Part shown: positions 1 through 10,318 of the stretch, piece after piece | Layout: each line of letters begins with the position of its first letter | How positions within the stretch are numbered: position 1 is the first letter of the stretch | Assembly (NCBI RefSeq): GCF_003688995.1 | Contig: NZ_PENI01000005.1 | Coordinates: forward strand, 124,001 to 188,000 | DNA length: 64,000 nt | Reading direction: 5' to 3' | DNA from: Streptomyces shenzhenensis | GTDB taxonomy: Bacteria > Actinomycetota > Actinomycetes > Streptomycetales > Streptomycetaceae | Position numbers and translations under genes: made by a program | The notes under the pieces: model-generated | Told to the model about the DNA's origin: nothing | The model's input: only the letters and a program-made list of their open reading frames with translations | Database searches by the model: none

Positions 1-300
1 TTCGCCTTCGAGCACGCGGAGTGCATCGGATGCGGGGCGTGCGTCGCCGCCTGCCCCAACGGCGCGGCCATGCTGTTCACTTCCGCCAAGGTCAGCCATC
101 TGAACGTGCTGCCGCAGGGCGCGCCCGAGCGGGAGACGCGCGTGCTGGACATGGTGGCGCAGATGGACGAGGAGGGCTTCGGCGGCTGCACGCTCACCGG
201 TGAGTGCGCCACCGCCTGCCCGAAGGGCATCCCGCTGATGTCCATCACGAACATGAACAAGGAGTGGCTGCGGGCCACACGCAAGGCCGGCAAGCGGTAG
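1..300 (+). CDS. sdhB: Succinate dehydrogenase/fumarate reductase iron-sulfur subunit, C-terminal part
   Basis: The reading frame is open from base 1 to a TAG at 298-300, so only the last 99 residues are present and the start lies outside the window. They hold a ferredoxin-type cluster motif (C-I-G-C-G-A-C, then A-A-C-P) and a second group (G-E-C-A-T-A-C-P-K) ending in the helix typical of SdhB, I-P-L-M-S-I-T. These Cys sets ligate the [4Fe-4S] and [3Fe-4S] clusters that pass electrons from the flavoprotein subunit to quinone at the inner face of the membrane. The spacing fits the actinobacterial/epsilon-type SdhB of about 250 residues. It is probably the last gene of an sdhCAB operon, because a strong hairpin follows 90 bases later. 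I am confident of the family; succinate versus fumarate direction cannot be decided from this piece. Confidence 0.88.
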   Translation, partial: FAFEHAECIGCGACVAACPNGAAMLFTSAKVSHLNVLPQGAPERETRVLDMVAQMDEEGFGGCTLTGECATACPKGIPLMSITNMNKEWLRATRKAGKR

Positions 301-388
301 CGCCGCGCCGGGCGCGGCCGCTTCGTGGCGGTCGCGCGGTTGCCCGCGCCCTTTCGGGCGCGCCCAAGACGTTCGCCGAGGGCGGACG

Positions 389-422
389 GACGGGGCCGGG
401 AGTGGTGCTCCCCGGCCCCGTC
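389..422 (+). terminator. Hairpin terminator after sdhB
   Basis: A long inverted repeat pairs 389-402 (GACGGGGCCGGGAG) with 408-422 (CTCCCCGGCCCCGTC), with one bulged base and a five-base loop. No U-run follows, which is usual for Streptomyces terminators. It lies downstream of the sdhB stop and ahead of the ols pair, so it should end the sdh transcript. Confidence 0.7.
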
Positions 423-711
423 TCGCGTCCGGGGCCCGGATAGGCTGCACTCGTGATCTTCAGTCGCCCGGGGAGGGAGCGGTCTCTCCCCCGCTCGTGT
501 CCTGGACGAGGCGAACACACGAGCGTGGCCGGAGCACTGCGTGGCGGCCACGTGAACGCCGCGGGCTGAGCGAGCCGTTCAACAACCTCACACCCGCTTT
601 CTCTGCGCCCGTCACGCGGAGGTCAGTCGGCATCGGAAAAACAGGTGCGGCGGTCGAACGCCACAGACCGCCGCCCGCTCCGCCGACCCGGCCCGTGACC
701 AGGAGAGAGCC
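423..711 (+). other. Intergenic region upstream of the ols-like pair
   Basis: No convincing gene is seen here. Open frames on both strands are low-complexity Arg/Pro/Gly readings. The stretch should carry the promoter of the acyltransferase pair that starts at 712. I could not identify a convincing -35/-10 pair. A good ribosome binding site, AGGAGAGAG, sits just before the 712 start. Confidence 0.4.
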
Positions 712-1482
712 ATGACCGGCGTTTCCACCCTCGACCGCCCCCCGCAGCCCGCAGCGCCCACCCGCTACACCGTCACGCTCGCCGCCGACGAGGCCGACGT
801 GCGTGCCGCCCAGCGGCTGCGGCACGAGGTCTTCGCGGGGGAGATGGGCGCCCTGCTGTCCACCCCGCAGCCGGGCTACGACATCGACCCCTTCGACGCC
901 TACTGCGACCACCTGCTGGTGCGCGAGGAGACGACGGGGCAGGTCGTCGGCACCTACCGGCTGCTGCCGCCGGACCGGGCCGCGGTCGCCGGACGACTCT
1001 ACTCCGAGAGCGAGTTCGACCTGACCGCGCTCGACGGTATCCGGCCCGGCCTGGTCGAGGTCGGCCGCTCCTGTGTGCACCCCGACCACCGCGACGGCGC
1101 CGTCATCGGGCTGATCTGGGCCGGGATAGCCCGCTACATGGTGGACCGCGGGCACGAGTGGCTGGCCGGCTGCTGCTCCATCCCGCTCGCCGACGGCGGC
1201 GCCCTCGCCTCCGCCACCTGGCACCGGGTCAGCGCCAAGCACCTGGCCCCCGAGGAGTTCCGGGTACGGCCCCTGCTGCCGTGGGTGCCGAGCGCCGAGG
1301 CCCCGACCGAGCGGACCGAGCTGCCGGCGCTGCTGCGCGGCTACCTCCGGCTCGGCGCCTGGGTCTGCGCCGAGCCCGCGCACGACCCGGACTTCGGCGT
1401 CGCCGACCTGTACGTGCTGCTGCCGATGCGCCGGGTCAACCCGCGCTATCTGCGGCACTTCCTCTCGCTCGTCCCGGCCTGA
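712..1482 (+). CDS. olsB: GNAT-fold acyltransferase, OlsB-like (ornithine N-acyltransferase)
   Basis: This 256-residue protein has the hemolysin/OlsB GNAT layout. An N-terminal RLRHEVF (about 35-41) matches the family's R-x-x-V-F motif. A central LVEVGRSCVHPDHR segment (about 115-128) and a conserved ARYM helix follow. OlsB transfers a 3-hydroxyacyl chain from acyl carrier protein to ornithine, the first step of phosphate-free ornithine lipids in the membrane. The next gene encodes a PlsC-type acyltransferase and its start overlaps this stop (TGATG), which is the expected olsBA arrangement and implies translational coupling. AGGAGAG precedes the ATG. Sequence supports the family well. The ornithine substrate is inferred from gene pairing; another amino-acid acceptor is possible. 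Confidence 0.72.
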   Translation: MTGVSTLDRPPQPAAPTRYTVTLAADEADVRAAQRLRHEVFAGEMGALLSTPQPGYDIDPFDAYCDHLLVREETTGQVVGTYRLLPPDRAAVAGRLYSESEFDLTALDGIRPGLVEVGRSCVHPDHRDGAVIGLIWAGIARYMVDRGHEWLAGCCSIPLADGGALASATWHRVSAKHLAPEEFRVRPLLPWVPSAEAPTERTELPALLRGYLRLGAWVCAEPAHDPDFGVADLYVLLPMRRVNPRYLRHFLSLVPA

Positions 1483-2339
1483 TGAGCGTCTGGCTGCCCA
1501 GCGCGCCCTGCACCCCAGGGGCGTGCGTGGAGCCGACGGGGTCCGCCGCGGCCGTACCGCGCGCCGTGCTGCGGATCGCCGGGGTCGCGGTCCTGGTACT
1601 GACCGGGGCCGTGCTGTGCCCGCTCGGCGGGCGGATCCCCGCCGGGCTGGTCGGGCGGTGGTGCCGGGCGATCGTGCGGGCCGCCGGGGTCCAGGTCCGC
1701 GTCACCGGCACCGCCGCGCCCACCGGCGGTCTGCTCCTGGTGGCCAACCACATCTCCTGGCTGGACATCCCGCTGCTGGCCGCCGTGCGCCCGGCGCGGA
1801 TGCTCGCCAAGACGGAGATCCGCCAGTGGCCCGTGGCCGGGGCGCTGGCGGCCCGGGCCGGCGTCCTGTTCATCGAGCGCGACCGGCTGCGCGCCCTGCC
1901 CGGCACCGTCGCCCGTATCGCGCGGGCGCTGCGCGGCGGCGCCGCGGTCGTCGCCTTCCCCGAGGGCAGCACCTGGTGCGGGCGGGCGCAGGGCCGCTTC
2001 CACCGGGCCGTCTTCCAGGCTGCCCTCGACGCGGGTGTCCCGGTGCAGCCGGTGCATCTGCACTACCGGGTGGCGGACGGCCCGGCGAGCACGGCTCCGG
2101 CCTTCGTCGGCGAGGACACGCTGTTCGCCTCGATGTGGCGGGTGGCGACGTCGCGCGGGCTGGTGGCCGAGGTGGAGGTCCGGCCGGTGATCCCGGCGGG
2201 CACCCATCCCGACCGCCGTTCCCTCGCCCACGCCGCCGAGCCCGCGGCACACGAACCCGACTGGACCCACGCGGCCCTGGTCGCCGGCACCACCCGCCTG
2301 GAACCGGCCCGCACCCCCCAGACAGCCGAGGCGGCCTGA
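1482..2339 (+). CDS. olsA: 1-acyl-glycerol-phosphate acyltransferase family protein, OlsA-like
   Basis: A 285-residue PlsC-family protein. The catalytic H-x4-D motif is NHISWLDIP (about 88-96); the second block is GVLFIERDR (about 127-135); the third, FPEGSTW (about 158-164), is the EGTR-type substrate loop; a downstream VPVQPV completes the set. One hydrophobic segment near residues 25-45 probably anchors it to the membrane. The ATG at 1482 shares its A with the stop of the preceding gene. OlsA-type enzymes O-acylate lyso-ornithine lipid to ornithine lipid, and that is the likely role given the OlsB-like partner. A general lysophosphatidate acyltransferase role cannot be excluded from sequence alone. 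Confidence 0.72.
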   Translation: MSVWLPSAPCTPGACVEPTGSAAAVPRAVLRIAGVAVLVLTGAVLCPLGGRIPAGLVGRWCRAIVRAAGVQVRVTGTAAPTGGLLLVANHISWLDIPLLAAVRPARMLAKTEIRQWPVAGALAARAGVLFIERDRLRALPGTVARIARALRGGAAVVAFPEGSTWCGRAQGRFHRAVFQAALDAGVPVQPVHLHYRVADGPASTAPAFVGEDTLFASMWRVATSRGLVAEVEVRPVIPAGTHPDRRSLAHAAEPAAHEPDWTHAALVAGTTRLEPARTPQTAEAA

Positions 2340-2345
2340 CCGTCT

Positions 2346-2918
2346 TCAGCGCACCAGGAGACCGATGGCGACCGCCAGCCGTTCGAGGTAGAACTCCCGT
2401 GATGCGACCTGGTGCTTGAGGCCGATCGATGCGCTGATCATCGTCTGTGCGACGGGGATGGCCCTCTCGCGTCCCGACTCGACGGCGATCGCGTCTGTGA
2501 TCAGTTCCTCGAAACGACGCGGCGTGGTCTCGACGATCTCTCCGAGGATGTCGGGATTGTTCTCGACAACCGTCGCGACATCGCGCGTCAGCGGGCCGAT
2601 GTAGCGGCCCGCCCACTGGTCGAACGCTTCGACGAGGCGCTCTGAAAGGGGGCGGCCGCTGTCGGCCAGGACCTGTTCGACCGCGGTGATGTCGCGGTCC
2701 AGGGCCTGGGTGACCGCGGCACGGAACAGAGTCTCCTTCGAGGAGAAGAGGAAGTAGAGCCCGGGCCGGGAGATGTGCGCCGCCCGCGCCACCTCCTCCA
2801 TCGAGGTCTTCCGGTAACCGAATCGCGCGAACGTGGCCATGGCGGACTCCAGAACCATGGTTCGACGGTCGGAATCAGCGACTGTCGACGGCGGGTGGCC
2901 GGCGTCGGGACTGCTCAT
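2346..2918 (-). CDS. TetR/AcrR family transcriptional regulator
   Basis: A 190-residue repressor with a TetR helix-turn-helix at about residues 20-66: a FARFGYRKTSMEEVA stretch, then SRPGLYFLFSSKETLF. The C-terminal ligand and dimer domain is not closely familiar. It is divergent from the SDR gene at 2981, and the 62 bases between them contain a perfect 8-bp inverted repeat, so it most likely represses itself and the SDR gene. ATG at 2918 gives a normal length. It converges with the olsA-like gene, leaving six bases between the stops. The ligand is unknown, probably a substrate of the neighbouring dehydrogenase. Confidence 0.85.
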   Translation of the reverse strand: MSSPDAGHPPSTVADSDRRTMVLESAMATFARFGYRKTSMEEVARAAHISRPGLYFLFSSKETLFRAAVTQALDRDITAVEQVLADSGRPLSERLVEAFDQWAGRYIGPLTRDVATVVENNPDILGEIVETTPRRFEELITDAIAVESGRERAIPVAQTMISASIGLKHQVASREFYLERLAVAIGLLVR

Positions 2919-2943
2919 GGAGCGAGCATACGAGCGAGAACCG

Positions 2944-2975
2944 AACTATACAAATCAAGTCTAGTGCGTATAGTT
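2944..2975. promoter_or_regulatory. Divergent TetR operator with -10 elements in both arms
   Basis: AACTATAC (2944-2951) and GTATAGTT (2968-2975) form a perfect 8-bp inverted repeat with a 16-base spacer. Each outer arm contains a -10-like TATAGT: one at 2969-2974 reading toward the SDR gene, the other at 2950-2945 reading toward tetR. The right-hand element would start the SDR transcript at or next to its ATG at 2981. A TetR dimer on this repeat would block both promoters. No clear -35 box is visible. Confidence 0.65.
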
Positions 2976-2980
2976 GCGCC

Positions 2981-3952
2981 ATGAGCGCTCGCGAACCCGT
3001 CTCCACGCCCTTCACGTCCTCCAGCACCGCGGACGAGGTACTGCGGGACATCGACCTCGCCGGCGTCCGCGCGATCGTGACGGGAGCCTCCTCCGGACTC
3101 GGGATCGAGACGGCTCGTGCGCTGACCGCTGCCGGGGCGGAAGTGACGCTCGCTGTCCGGAACACGACCGCGGGTGTCGCCGTCGCCGCGACGATCGAGA
3201 AGGCGACCGGGGGTATCCGGCCCCGCGTCGTCCGGCTCGACCTCGCCGACAGGGCCTCCGTCACCCGGTTCGTCGACGCGTGGGGCGGCCCGCTTCACCT
3301 GCTCATCAACAACGCCGGCGTGGTCACCGGTGGCCTCGAACGAACGCATGAGGGCTGGGAGCTGCAATTCGCGACGAACCATCTCGGCCACTTCGCGCTG
3401 GCCACCGGCCTTCACCACGCCCTGGCCCGGGGAGCGGCCGACCGCGACGAAGCACGGATCGTCTCGGTCAGTTCGACGGCGCACATGCGGTCCGGCATCG
3501 ACTTCGACGACCTCCACTTCGAGCGCCGCAGCTACCACCCGCAGATCGCCTACGCCCAGTCCAAGACGGCGAACTCCCTCTTCGCCGTCGAGGCGACCCG
3601 CCGGTGGGCGTCCGACGGCATCGTCGCCAATGCGGTGAATCCCGGCGGCGTCGCGACGGGACTGCAGCGGAACTTCACGCCGGAGCAGAAGGCGTCGCTC
3701 GACGCGGCCGAGGCTGCCGGAGTCTTCACGTACAAAACGGTCGCGCAGGGCGCCGCCACCAGTATCGTCGCGGCCGTCGCCCCCGAGTTCGCTCACTCCG
3801 GAGGCCACTATCTCGACGATGCACAAGAGGCCTACAGCGTGCCGAACGACGCCGACCTCGCGCAGCACCCGCATGGTGTCAAGGAATGGGCGCTCGACCC
3901 CGCCACCGCCAAGCGCCTCTGGACCGTCTCGACCGACCTGCTCCGCTTCTGA
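2981..3952 (+). CDS. Short-chain dehydrogenase/reductase (retinol dehydrogenase-like)
   Basis: A 323-residue SDR. The cofactor motif TGASSGLG is at 34-41, NNAG at 110-113, the catalytic Ser in the VSVSS strand near 164, and Y-x3-K as Y191/K195. NAD(P)-dependent oxidation or reduction of an alcohol/carbonyl substrate in the cytosol is expected. The length and the extended C-terminus resemble the retinol dehydrogenase/WW-domain oxidoreductase-like subgroup. The ATG lies about seven bases after the inferred -10 element with no ribosome binding site, so the mRNA may be leaderless. Regulation by the divergent TetR is likely. The substrate is unknown. A possible hairpin terminator follows at 3977-4021. 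Confidence 0.85.
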   Translation: MSAREPVSTPFTSSSTADEVLRDIDLAGVRAIVTGASSGLGIETARALTAAGAEVTLAVRNTTAGVAVAATIEKATGGIRPRVVRLDLADRASVTRFVDAWGGPLHLLINNAGVVTGGLERTHEGWELQFATNHLGHFALATGLHHALARGAADRDEARIVSVSSTAHMRSGIDFDDLHFERRSYHPQIAYAQSKTANSLFAVEATRRWASDGIVANAVNPGGVATGLQRNFTPEQKASLDAAEAAGVFTYKTVAQGAATSIVAAVAPEFAHSGGHYLDDAQEAYSVPNDADLAQHPHGVKEWALDPATAKRLWTVSTDLLRF

Positions 3953-3976
3953 CCTCTCGCCGCCAAGGAGAGGGGT

Positions 3977-4021
3977 GTCCACGTCGACGCCCTTGAGGTG
4001 GTGCTCGCGGGCGTCGTGGAC
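3977..4021 (+). terminator. Probable hairpin terminator after the SDR gene
   Basis: CGACGCCC (3985-3992) pairs with GGGCGTCG (4009-4016). The stem continues, after a three-base bulge, with GTCCA (3977-3981) and TGGAC (4017-4021). The loop is 16 bases and there is no U-tract, so this is only a moderate call. Confidence 0.45.
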
Positions 4022-4130
4022 GTGGACGTACGAGGGTGCGCATCGGGGAGCTCCGTGCGGAGCGGGCCGGGAGACATCCCGTGGATCTGACCCGCCGCCT
4101 CACCCGATGCCGTTCCCTGTGACCGAGCCG

Positions 4131-4322
4131 CTACGGGTGCGGAGGAACGTCCCTGTCCTGGCCGCCCAGCTCGTCCTTCATCTTCTGCTGGGCCGTGTCG
4201 ACCTGGGACTGGTACTTGTTACCGGTCCGCTCGTCGACGTAGTCGCCGGCCTTGTCGACCCCCTTGCTCGCCTGATCCTCGTGGCCCTTGAGCATGCCCT
4301 TGAGTTTGTCCATGAGGGACAT
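4131..4322 (-). CDS. Small MT0933-like antitoxin family protein
   Basis: A 63-residue, highly charged helical protein beginning MSLMDKLKGMLKGHEDQ. It contains the KGVDKAGDYVDERTGNKY segment that marks the MT0933-like antitoxin family (Pfam 'antitoxin protein of TA system'), common in Streptomyces. A strong ribosome binding site (TAGGAGGG on the minus strand, seven bases ahead) supports the ATG at 4322. No adjacent toxin gene is present: the next gene upstream is the Clp ATPase, transcribed away from it. The family name therefore should not be read as proof of a toxin-antitoxin role; a stress-induced CsbD-like helical protein is an alternative. Confidence 0.72.
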   Translation of the reverse strand: MSLMDKLKGMLKGHEDQASKGVDKAGDYVDERTGNKYQSQVDTAQQKMKDELGGQDRDVPPHP

Positions 4323-4484
4323 GACAACCCTCCTAGGTGATATCTAGAGGCTCTTCCTCCCCAGACATACCGGCTGGGCCGCGGGTTCGCATCTCGGCGG
4401 GCGCGGACATACGGATGCATGAGTGACCCCTATGTGCCAGTTTGTACCCTAGGTATGTCTGCCGCCGCAGAAAGGCCCGCGAGG

Positions 4485-6962
<2,478 letters not shown>

Positions 6963-6978
6963 CGGCCGCCCCCGGCGG

Positions 6979-7992
6979 TCACGCGGCGGCGGTCGCGGGG
7001 CGCACGATCCGGGCAAGGCGCCGGTAGGAGTCGAGCAGGGCCGCCCGGTCGTGGGTGCTGGTCGTGACCAGGACCTCGTCGGCCCCGGTCTCCTCGAGCA
7101 CCGTTTCCAGCTCGTGCCCGACCCGGTCCTCGGTGCCGGCGACATGGCCGGTCAGGCCGGACTCGTAGAAGCCCCGTTCCTTCGCGGTCATGGCGCGGGT
7201 CTCCACCGCCTCGGCCGGGGGCAGCGGCGGGAAGGTGCCGTGCGTGCGGGAGTACGCCATGGACCAGGCCTCCGGGACGAGGAGCCGGCGCGCCGCCGCC
7301 TCGGTGCCGGCCACCGCGATCGTGCCGGAGATCACGACGTAGGGCTGCGACGCCCACGGCGAGGGCCGGAAACGGGTCCGGTACGCGTCGATACCGCGCA
7401 GCATCCGCTCCCGGCCGCGCAGATCGCCGATGACCAGGGGCAGCCCCATGCGGGCCGCGATGCCGGCGCCCTCGCCCATGGCGAGCACGAACGGCGGCAC
7501 GCGCAGCCCCTCCGCCGGGCGGGCGTGCACGCCGGTCGGGGAGCCGCCGCGGAACCAGCCCAGCAGCTCGTCGAGGTGCGCCGCGAAGTCCTCGGCGGCG
7601 CCCTTGTCGCGCCCGAGGGCCTTGCGCACCCCGTCGGTGAAGCCCACGGAACGGCCGAGGCCCATGTCGATCCGCCCCGGATACAGCGCCTCCAGGACGC
7701 CGAACTGCTCGGCCACGACCAGGGGTTGGTGGTTGGGCAGCATCACCCCGCCGGTGCCGACCCGGATCGTGCGGGTCGCGGCGGCCACGGCCGCGGCCAG
7801 CACCGTCGGCGCGGAGCCCGCGACGCCGGGCACGCCGTGGTGCTCGGACACCCAGATCCGGTGGTAGCCGAGTGCCTCCAGCTCCCGGGCCAGCGCGACG
7901 GTGTCGCGCAGCGCCTCGGCGTGCGGGCGTCCCTCACGGGTGCGGGAGCGGTCGAGGACGGAGAACCGGGTTCTGTGGATCAGCGAGCTCAC
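6979..7992 (-). CDS. LLM class flavin-dependent oxidoreductase (luciferase-like, MsnO8-type)
   Basis: A 337-residue bacterial-luciferase-like (beta/alpha)8 protein. It begins with the subgroup's FSVLDRSRTREG strand and contains a WVSEHHG loop, GTGGVMLPNHQPLVVAEQFG and PGRIDMGLGRS, all typical of single-component LLM monooxygenases that use reduced FMN or F420. GTG at 7992 is the last sensible start; a longer frame runs upstream but would overlap the divergent HAD gene on the other strand. The ribosome binding site is weak. The substrate is unknown. It overlaps nothing functional downstream and converges with the clp gene. Confidence 0.8.
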   Translation of the reverse strand: MSSLIHRTRFSVLDRSRTREGRPHAEALRDTVALARELEALGYHRIWVSEHHGVPGVAGSAPTVLAAAVAAATRTIRVGTGGVMLPNHQPLVVAEQFGVLEALYPGRIDMGLGRSVGFTDGVRKALGRDKGAAEDFAAHLDELLGWFRGGSPTGVHARPAEGLRVPPFVLAMGEGAGIAARMGLPLVIGDLRGRERMLRGIDAYRTRFRPSPWASQPYVVISGTIAVAGTEAAARRLLVPEAWSMAYSRTHGTFPPLPPAEAVETRAMTAKERGFYESGLTGHVAGTEDRVGHELETVLEETGADEVLVTTSTHDRAALLDSYRRLARIVRPATAAA

Positions 7993-8086
7993 ACGGGTGT
8001 CAACGCCGTGGCGGCCCCGGGATTCCCGCCAGGGGCCCGGTGCGCGCCAGGCCCAGCCGTTCTGCCGGTTGGCTAGGGTGGGCCGG

Positions 8087-8578
8087 ATGACAGGCAGCAG
8101 CGGGCGTCCGATCGCCGTGTTCGATCTCGACAACACCCTCGCCGACACCGGGCACCGGCAGCGGTTTCTCCGGGGCAGGCCGCGCGACTGGGCCGGATTC
8201 TTCGCCGCCGCGCCGCAGGACCCGCCGATCGCCGAGGGCGTGGCGCTGGTCGAGGAGAGCGCGCGGGAGTGCGACATCGTCTATCTGACCGGGCGGCCCG
8301 AGCGCTGCCGGCGCGACACGCTGGACTGGCTCGCCGCCCAGGGCTTGCCGCAGGGCCGCCTCCTCATGCGGGCCGATGCCGACCGCAGGCCCGCCCGGTA
8401 CACCAAGCTGGAGATCCTCCGCCGGCTGGCCCGGGACCGTGAGATCCGCGTCCTCGTGGACGACGACGAACTGGTGTGCGACGACGCCGAGCGGGCCGGT
8501 TTCACCGCCGTACGCGCCCGCTGGGTGAGCCGGTCCGCCGCGCTGACGGAGGCCCAGAACCACGAGGGCCGAACCTGA
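8087..8578 (+). CDS. HAD-superfamily phosphatase (acid phosphatase/PNKP 3'-phosphatase-like)
   Basis: A 163-residue single-domain HAD protein. Motif I is VFDLDNTLADT (catalytic Asp13 and Asp15), motif II is the YLTGRPE Thr, a Lys occurs in the YTKLEIL helix, and motif III is LVDDDELVC. The small cap-less fold and the TGRP motif match the phosphatase domain of polynucleotide kinase-phosphatase and related swivel phosphatases, so a nucleotide or nucleic-acid end phosphate is a plausible substrate. ATG 8087 follows GGGTGGGCCGG, a poor ribosome binding site, 95 bases from the divergent LLM start. It converges with dodecin. Substrate assignment is inference. Confidence 0.75.
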   Translation: MTGSSGRPIAVFDLDNTLADTGHRQRFLRGRPRDWAGFFAAAPQDPPIAEGVALVEESARECDIVYLTGRPERCRRDTLDWLAAQGLPQGRLLMRADADRRPARYTKLEILRRLARDREIRVLVDDDELVCDDAERAGFTAVRARWVSRSAALTEAQNHEGRT

Positions 8579-8591
8579 CCGGACCGCCGCC

Positions 8592-8807
8592 TCAGGACTC
8601 GTCCTCGATGCGGAAACCCACCTTCAGGCCGACCTGGTAGTGCTCGATGCGCCCGTTCTCGATCTGGCCCCTGACCTGCGTCACCTCGAACCAGTCCAGG
8701 TTGCGCAGCGTCTGTCCGGCGCGGGCGATGCCGTTGCGGATGGCCTGGTCGACGCCCTCGTGCGAGGTGCCGACGATCTCGGTGACCCGGTAGGTGTGGT
8801 GGGACAT
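8592..8807 (-). CDS. Dodecin family flavin-binding protein
   Basis: A 71-residue protein matching dodecin over its full length: a beta-alpha-beta-beta fold, a VTEIVGTSHEGVDQAI helix start, and NLDWFEV carrying the Trp that stacks on paired flavins, with the paired Gln in the HYQVGLKVGF strand. Dodecins assemble as dodecamers that store or buffer FMN/FAD or CoA in the cytosol. GAGAGGAG precedes the ATG on the minus strand. It is a monocistronic housekeeping gene converging with the HAD phosphatase gene. Confidence 0.9.
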   Translation of the reverse strand: MSHHTYRVTEIVGTSHEGVDQAIRNGIARAGQTLRNLDWFEVTQVRGQIENGRIEHYQVGLKVGFRIEDES

Positions 8808-8930
8808 GCGTGCTCCTCTCGGCCCTGACGGCGCGACGCGTCCCCCGCGCCCGGTGTGGCACGCGTCACTCCACCGTGCCGTATGCCATGGCGGAACGCG
8901 AGGCGTCGCACCCGTACCGCCGGGTAGTAC

Positions 8931-8959
8931 TTGACCCCCGCATTGGTCCATACCAAAAT
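8931..8959 (+). promoter_or_regulatory. Promoter with DasR/GntR-like operator upstream of the solute-binding protein
   Basis: TTGACC (8931-8936) and CAAAAT (8954-8959), separated by 17 bases, make a plausible promoter. Overlapping it is TTGGT-CCAT-ACCAA (8943-8956). Its core TGGTCCATACCA matches the DasR/HutC-type GntR consensus TGGTCTAGACCA at 10 of 12 positions. Placement immediately upstream of a sugar-type binding protein gene fits carbohydrate-responsive repression. Confidence 0.55.
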
Positions 8960-9039
8960 CAGCACACCCGTACGAGTCACGGCTCGTCCCCCCACGTCGG
9001 GCCCCTTCCCCCTGTCCGTCAGACAGAACAGGACCCCAC

Positions 9040-10311
9040 GTGAGACAGGTTCCGGTGCGACGCCGTCTGCTCGCCCTCTGCTGTGCGTCCGCCTTCCTCG
9101 CCGCCGGCTGCGGCATGCTGCCGGGCGGCAGCGAGCGCCACACGGTCACCGTGTGGCTGATGAAGGGCAGCGCCTCGCAGGACTTCCTGGACCGCTTCAC
9201 CGAGGACTTCGAGCGCGGCCACCAGGACATCCGCCTCGAATTCCGCATCCAGGAATGGACCGGAATCGTCGACAAGGTGCACAAGACGCTCAGGGCGGGC
9301 TCCGGGACCGGCCCCGACGTCATCGAGGTCGGCAACACCCAGGTCTCGCAGTACGTCGAGGGCGGCAAGCTCACCGACCTGACGCTGGAGTCGATGCGCG
9401 ACTGGGGCAAGCGCACCTGGCTGCCGGGCCTCGCCGAGCCCGGCCAGTCGGGCTCCCGCCAGTTCGGCATCCCCTGGTACGCCGCCAACCGCGTCGTCAT
9501 CTATCGCAAGGACCTGTTCGAGCAGGCCGGCATCAACCGGCCGCCGAGGACCCGCGACGAGTGGCTCGCCGACACCGAGAAGCTCAACTCGGGCGGCAAC
9601 CAGGGTATTTACCTGGCCGGCCAGGACTGGTACACGCTCTCCGGGTTCATCTGGGACGAGGGCGGGGAACTCGCCGACGAGACGGACGGCCTGTGGCAGG
9701 GCACCCTGGACACCCCGGCCGCGCTGCGCGGCATGGACTTCTACCGCCGGCTGCAGGCGCTCGGCGCGGGCCCCGTCGGCGCGGACGAGGAACACCCGCC
9801 GCAGGCCGGGGTGTTCGCGGACGGCAAGGTGGCGCAGATCGTGGCGGTACCCGGGCTCACCCAGTCCGTCCTCCAGCAGAATCCCGAACTCAAGGGCAAA
9901 CTGGGCTACTTCCCGGTGCCCGGCCGGACCACGGGCCGGCCCGGGTCCGTGTTCACCGGCGGCTCCGACCTGGTCGTGCCGCAGAACACCGACGACCCGG
10001 ACGGGGCCGTGGCCGTCGTCGCCGCGCTCACCGGCGCCAAGTGGAACACCGAACTGGCCCGCACCATGAACTACGTGCCCAACAAGACCACTCTGGCGAG
10101 CGCCGTCGACGGCGCGGAGGGGGTCGCCGCCATGGCGGCCGGTGCCGCACACGGCCGGGCGACCCCCAACACGCCTCAGTGGACCGCGGTCGAGGCCGAC
10201 AACCCGATCAAGGAGTACATGACCCGGGTGCTCGGCGGCGCGGATCCGCAGACCGAGGCCCGCCGCGCCTCCGAACGGATCACGGAGGCGCTTGCGCCGA
10301 GTCTTGGGTGA
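9040..10311 (+). CDS. Extracellular solute-binding lipoprotein, ABC transporter family 1 (sugar type)
   Basis: A 423-residue lipoprotein. Three arginines and a hydrophobic stretch lead into the lipobox LAAGC with Cys24, so it is anchored to the outer face of the membrane. The mature part has family-1 binding-protein landmarks: TVWLMKGS near the start, VIEVGNTQVSQYVEGG, the GIPWYAANRVVIYRKDLFEQAGI hinge region, and a C-terminal helix. These proteins deliver sugars or oligosaccharides to an ABC permease. No permease or ATPase gene is adjacent, so it is an orphan component. GTG 9040 was chosen because it precedes the signal peptide directly; no strong ribosome binding site is visible. The GntR-like box upstream suggests control by a sugar-sensing repressor. 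Confidence 0.85.
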   Translation: MRQVPVRRRLLALCCASAFLAAGCGMLPGGSERHTVTVWLMKGSASQDFLDRFTEDFERGHQDIRLEFRIQEWTGIVDKVHKTLRAGSGTGPDVIEVGNTQVSQYVEGGKLTDLTLESMRDWGKRTWLPGLAEPGQSGSRQFGIPWYAANRVVIYRKDLFEQAGINRPPRTRDEWLADTEKLNSGGNQGIYLAGQDWYTLSGFIWDEGGELADETDGLWQGTLDTPAALRGMDFYRRLQALGAGPVGADEEHPPQAGVFADGKVAQIVAVPGLTQSVLQQNPELKGKLGYFPVPGRTTGRPGSVFTGGSDLVVPQNTDDPDGAVAVVAALTGAKWNTELARTMNYVPNKTTLASAVDGAEGVAAMAAGAAHGRATPNTPQWTAVEADNPIKEYMTRVLGGADPQTEARRASERITEALAPSLG

Positions 10312-10318
10312 CGGTGCC

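Noticed and set aside
4131..4322. Complete toxin-antitoxin pair with the small antitoxin-like gene
   Set aside because: No toxin gene is adjacent in either direction; the neighbours are a chaperone and an SDR.
4323..4484. HspR (HAIR), CIRCE or ClgR site upstream of the clp gene
   Set aside because: Only a weak TACC-CTA-GGTA dyad (about 4446-4456) is present; none of the three known heat-shock operator consensus sequences matches.
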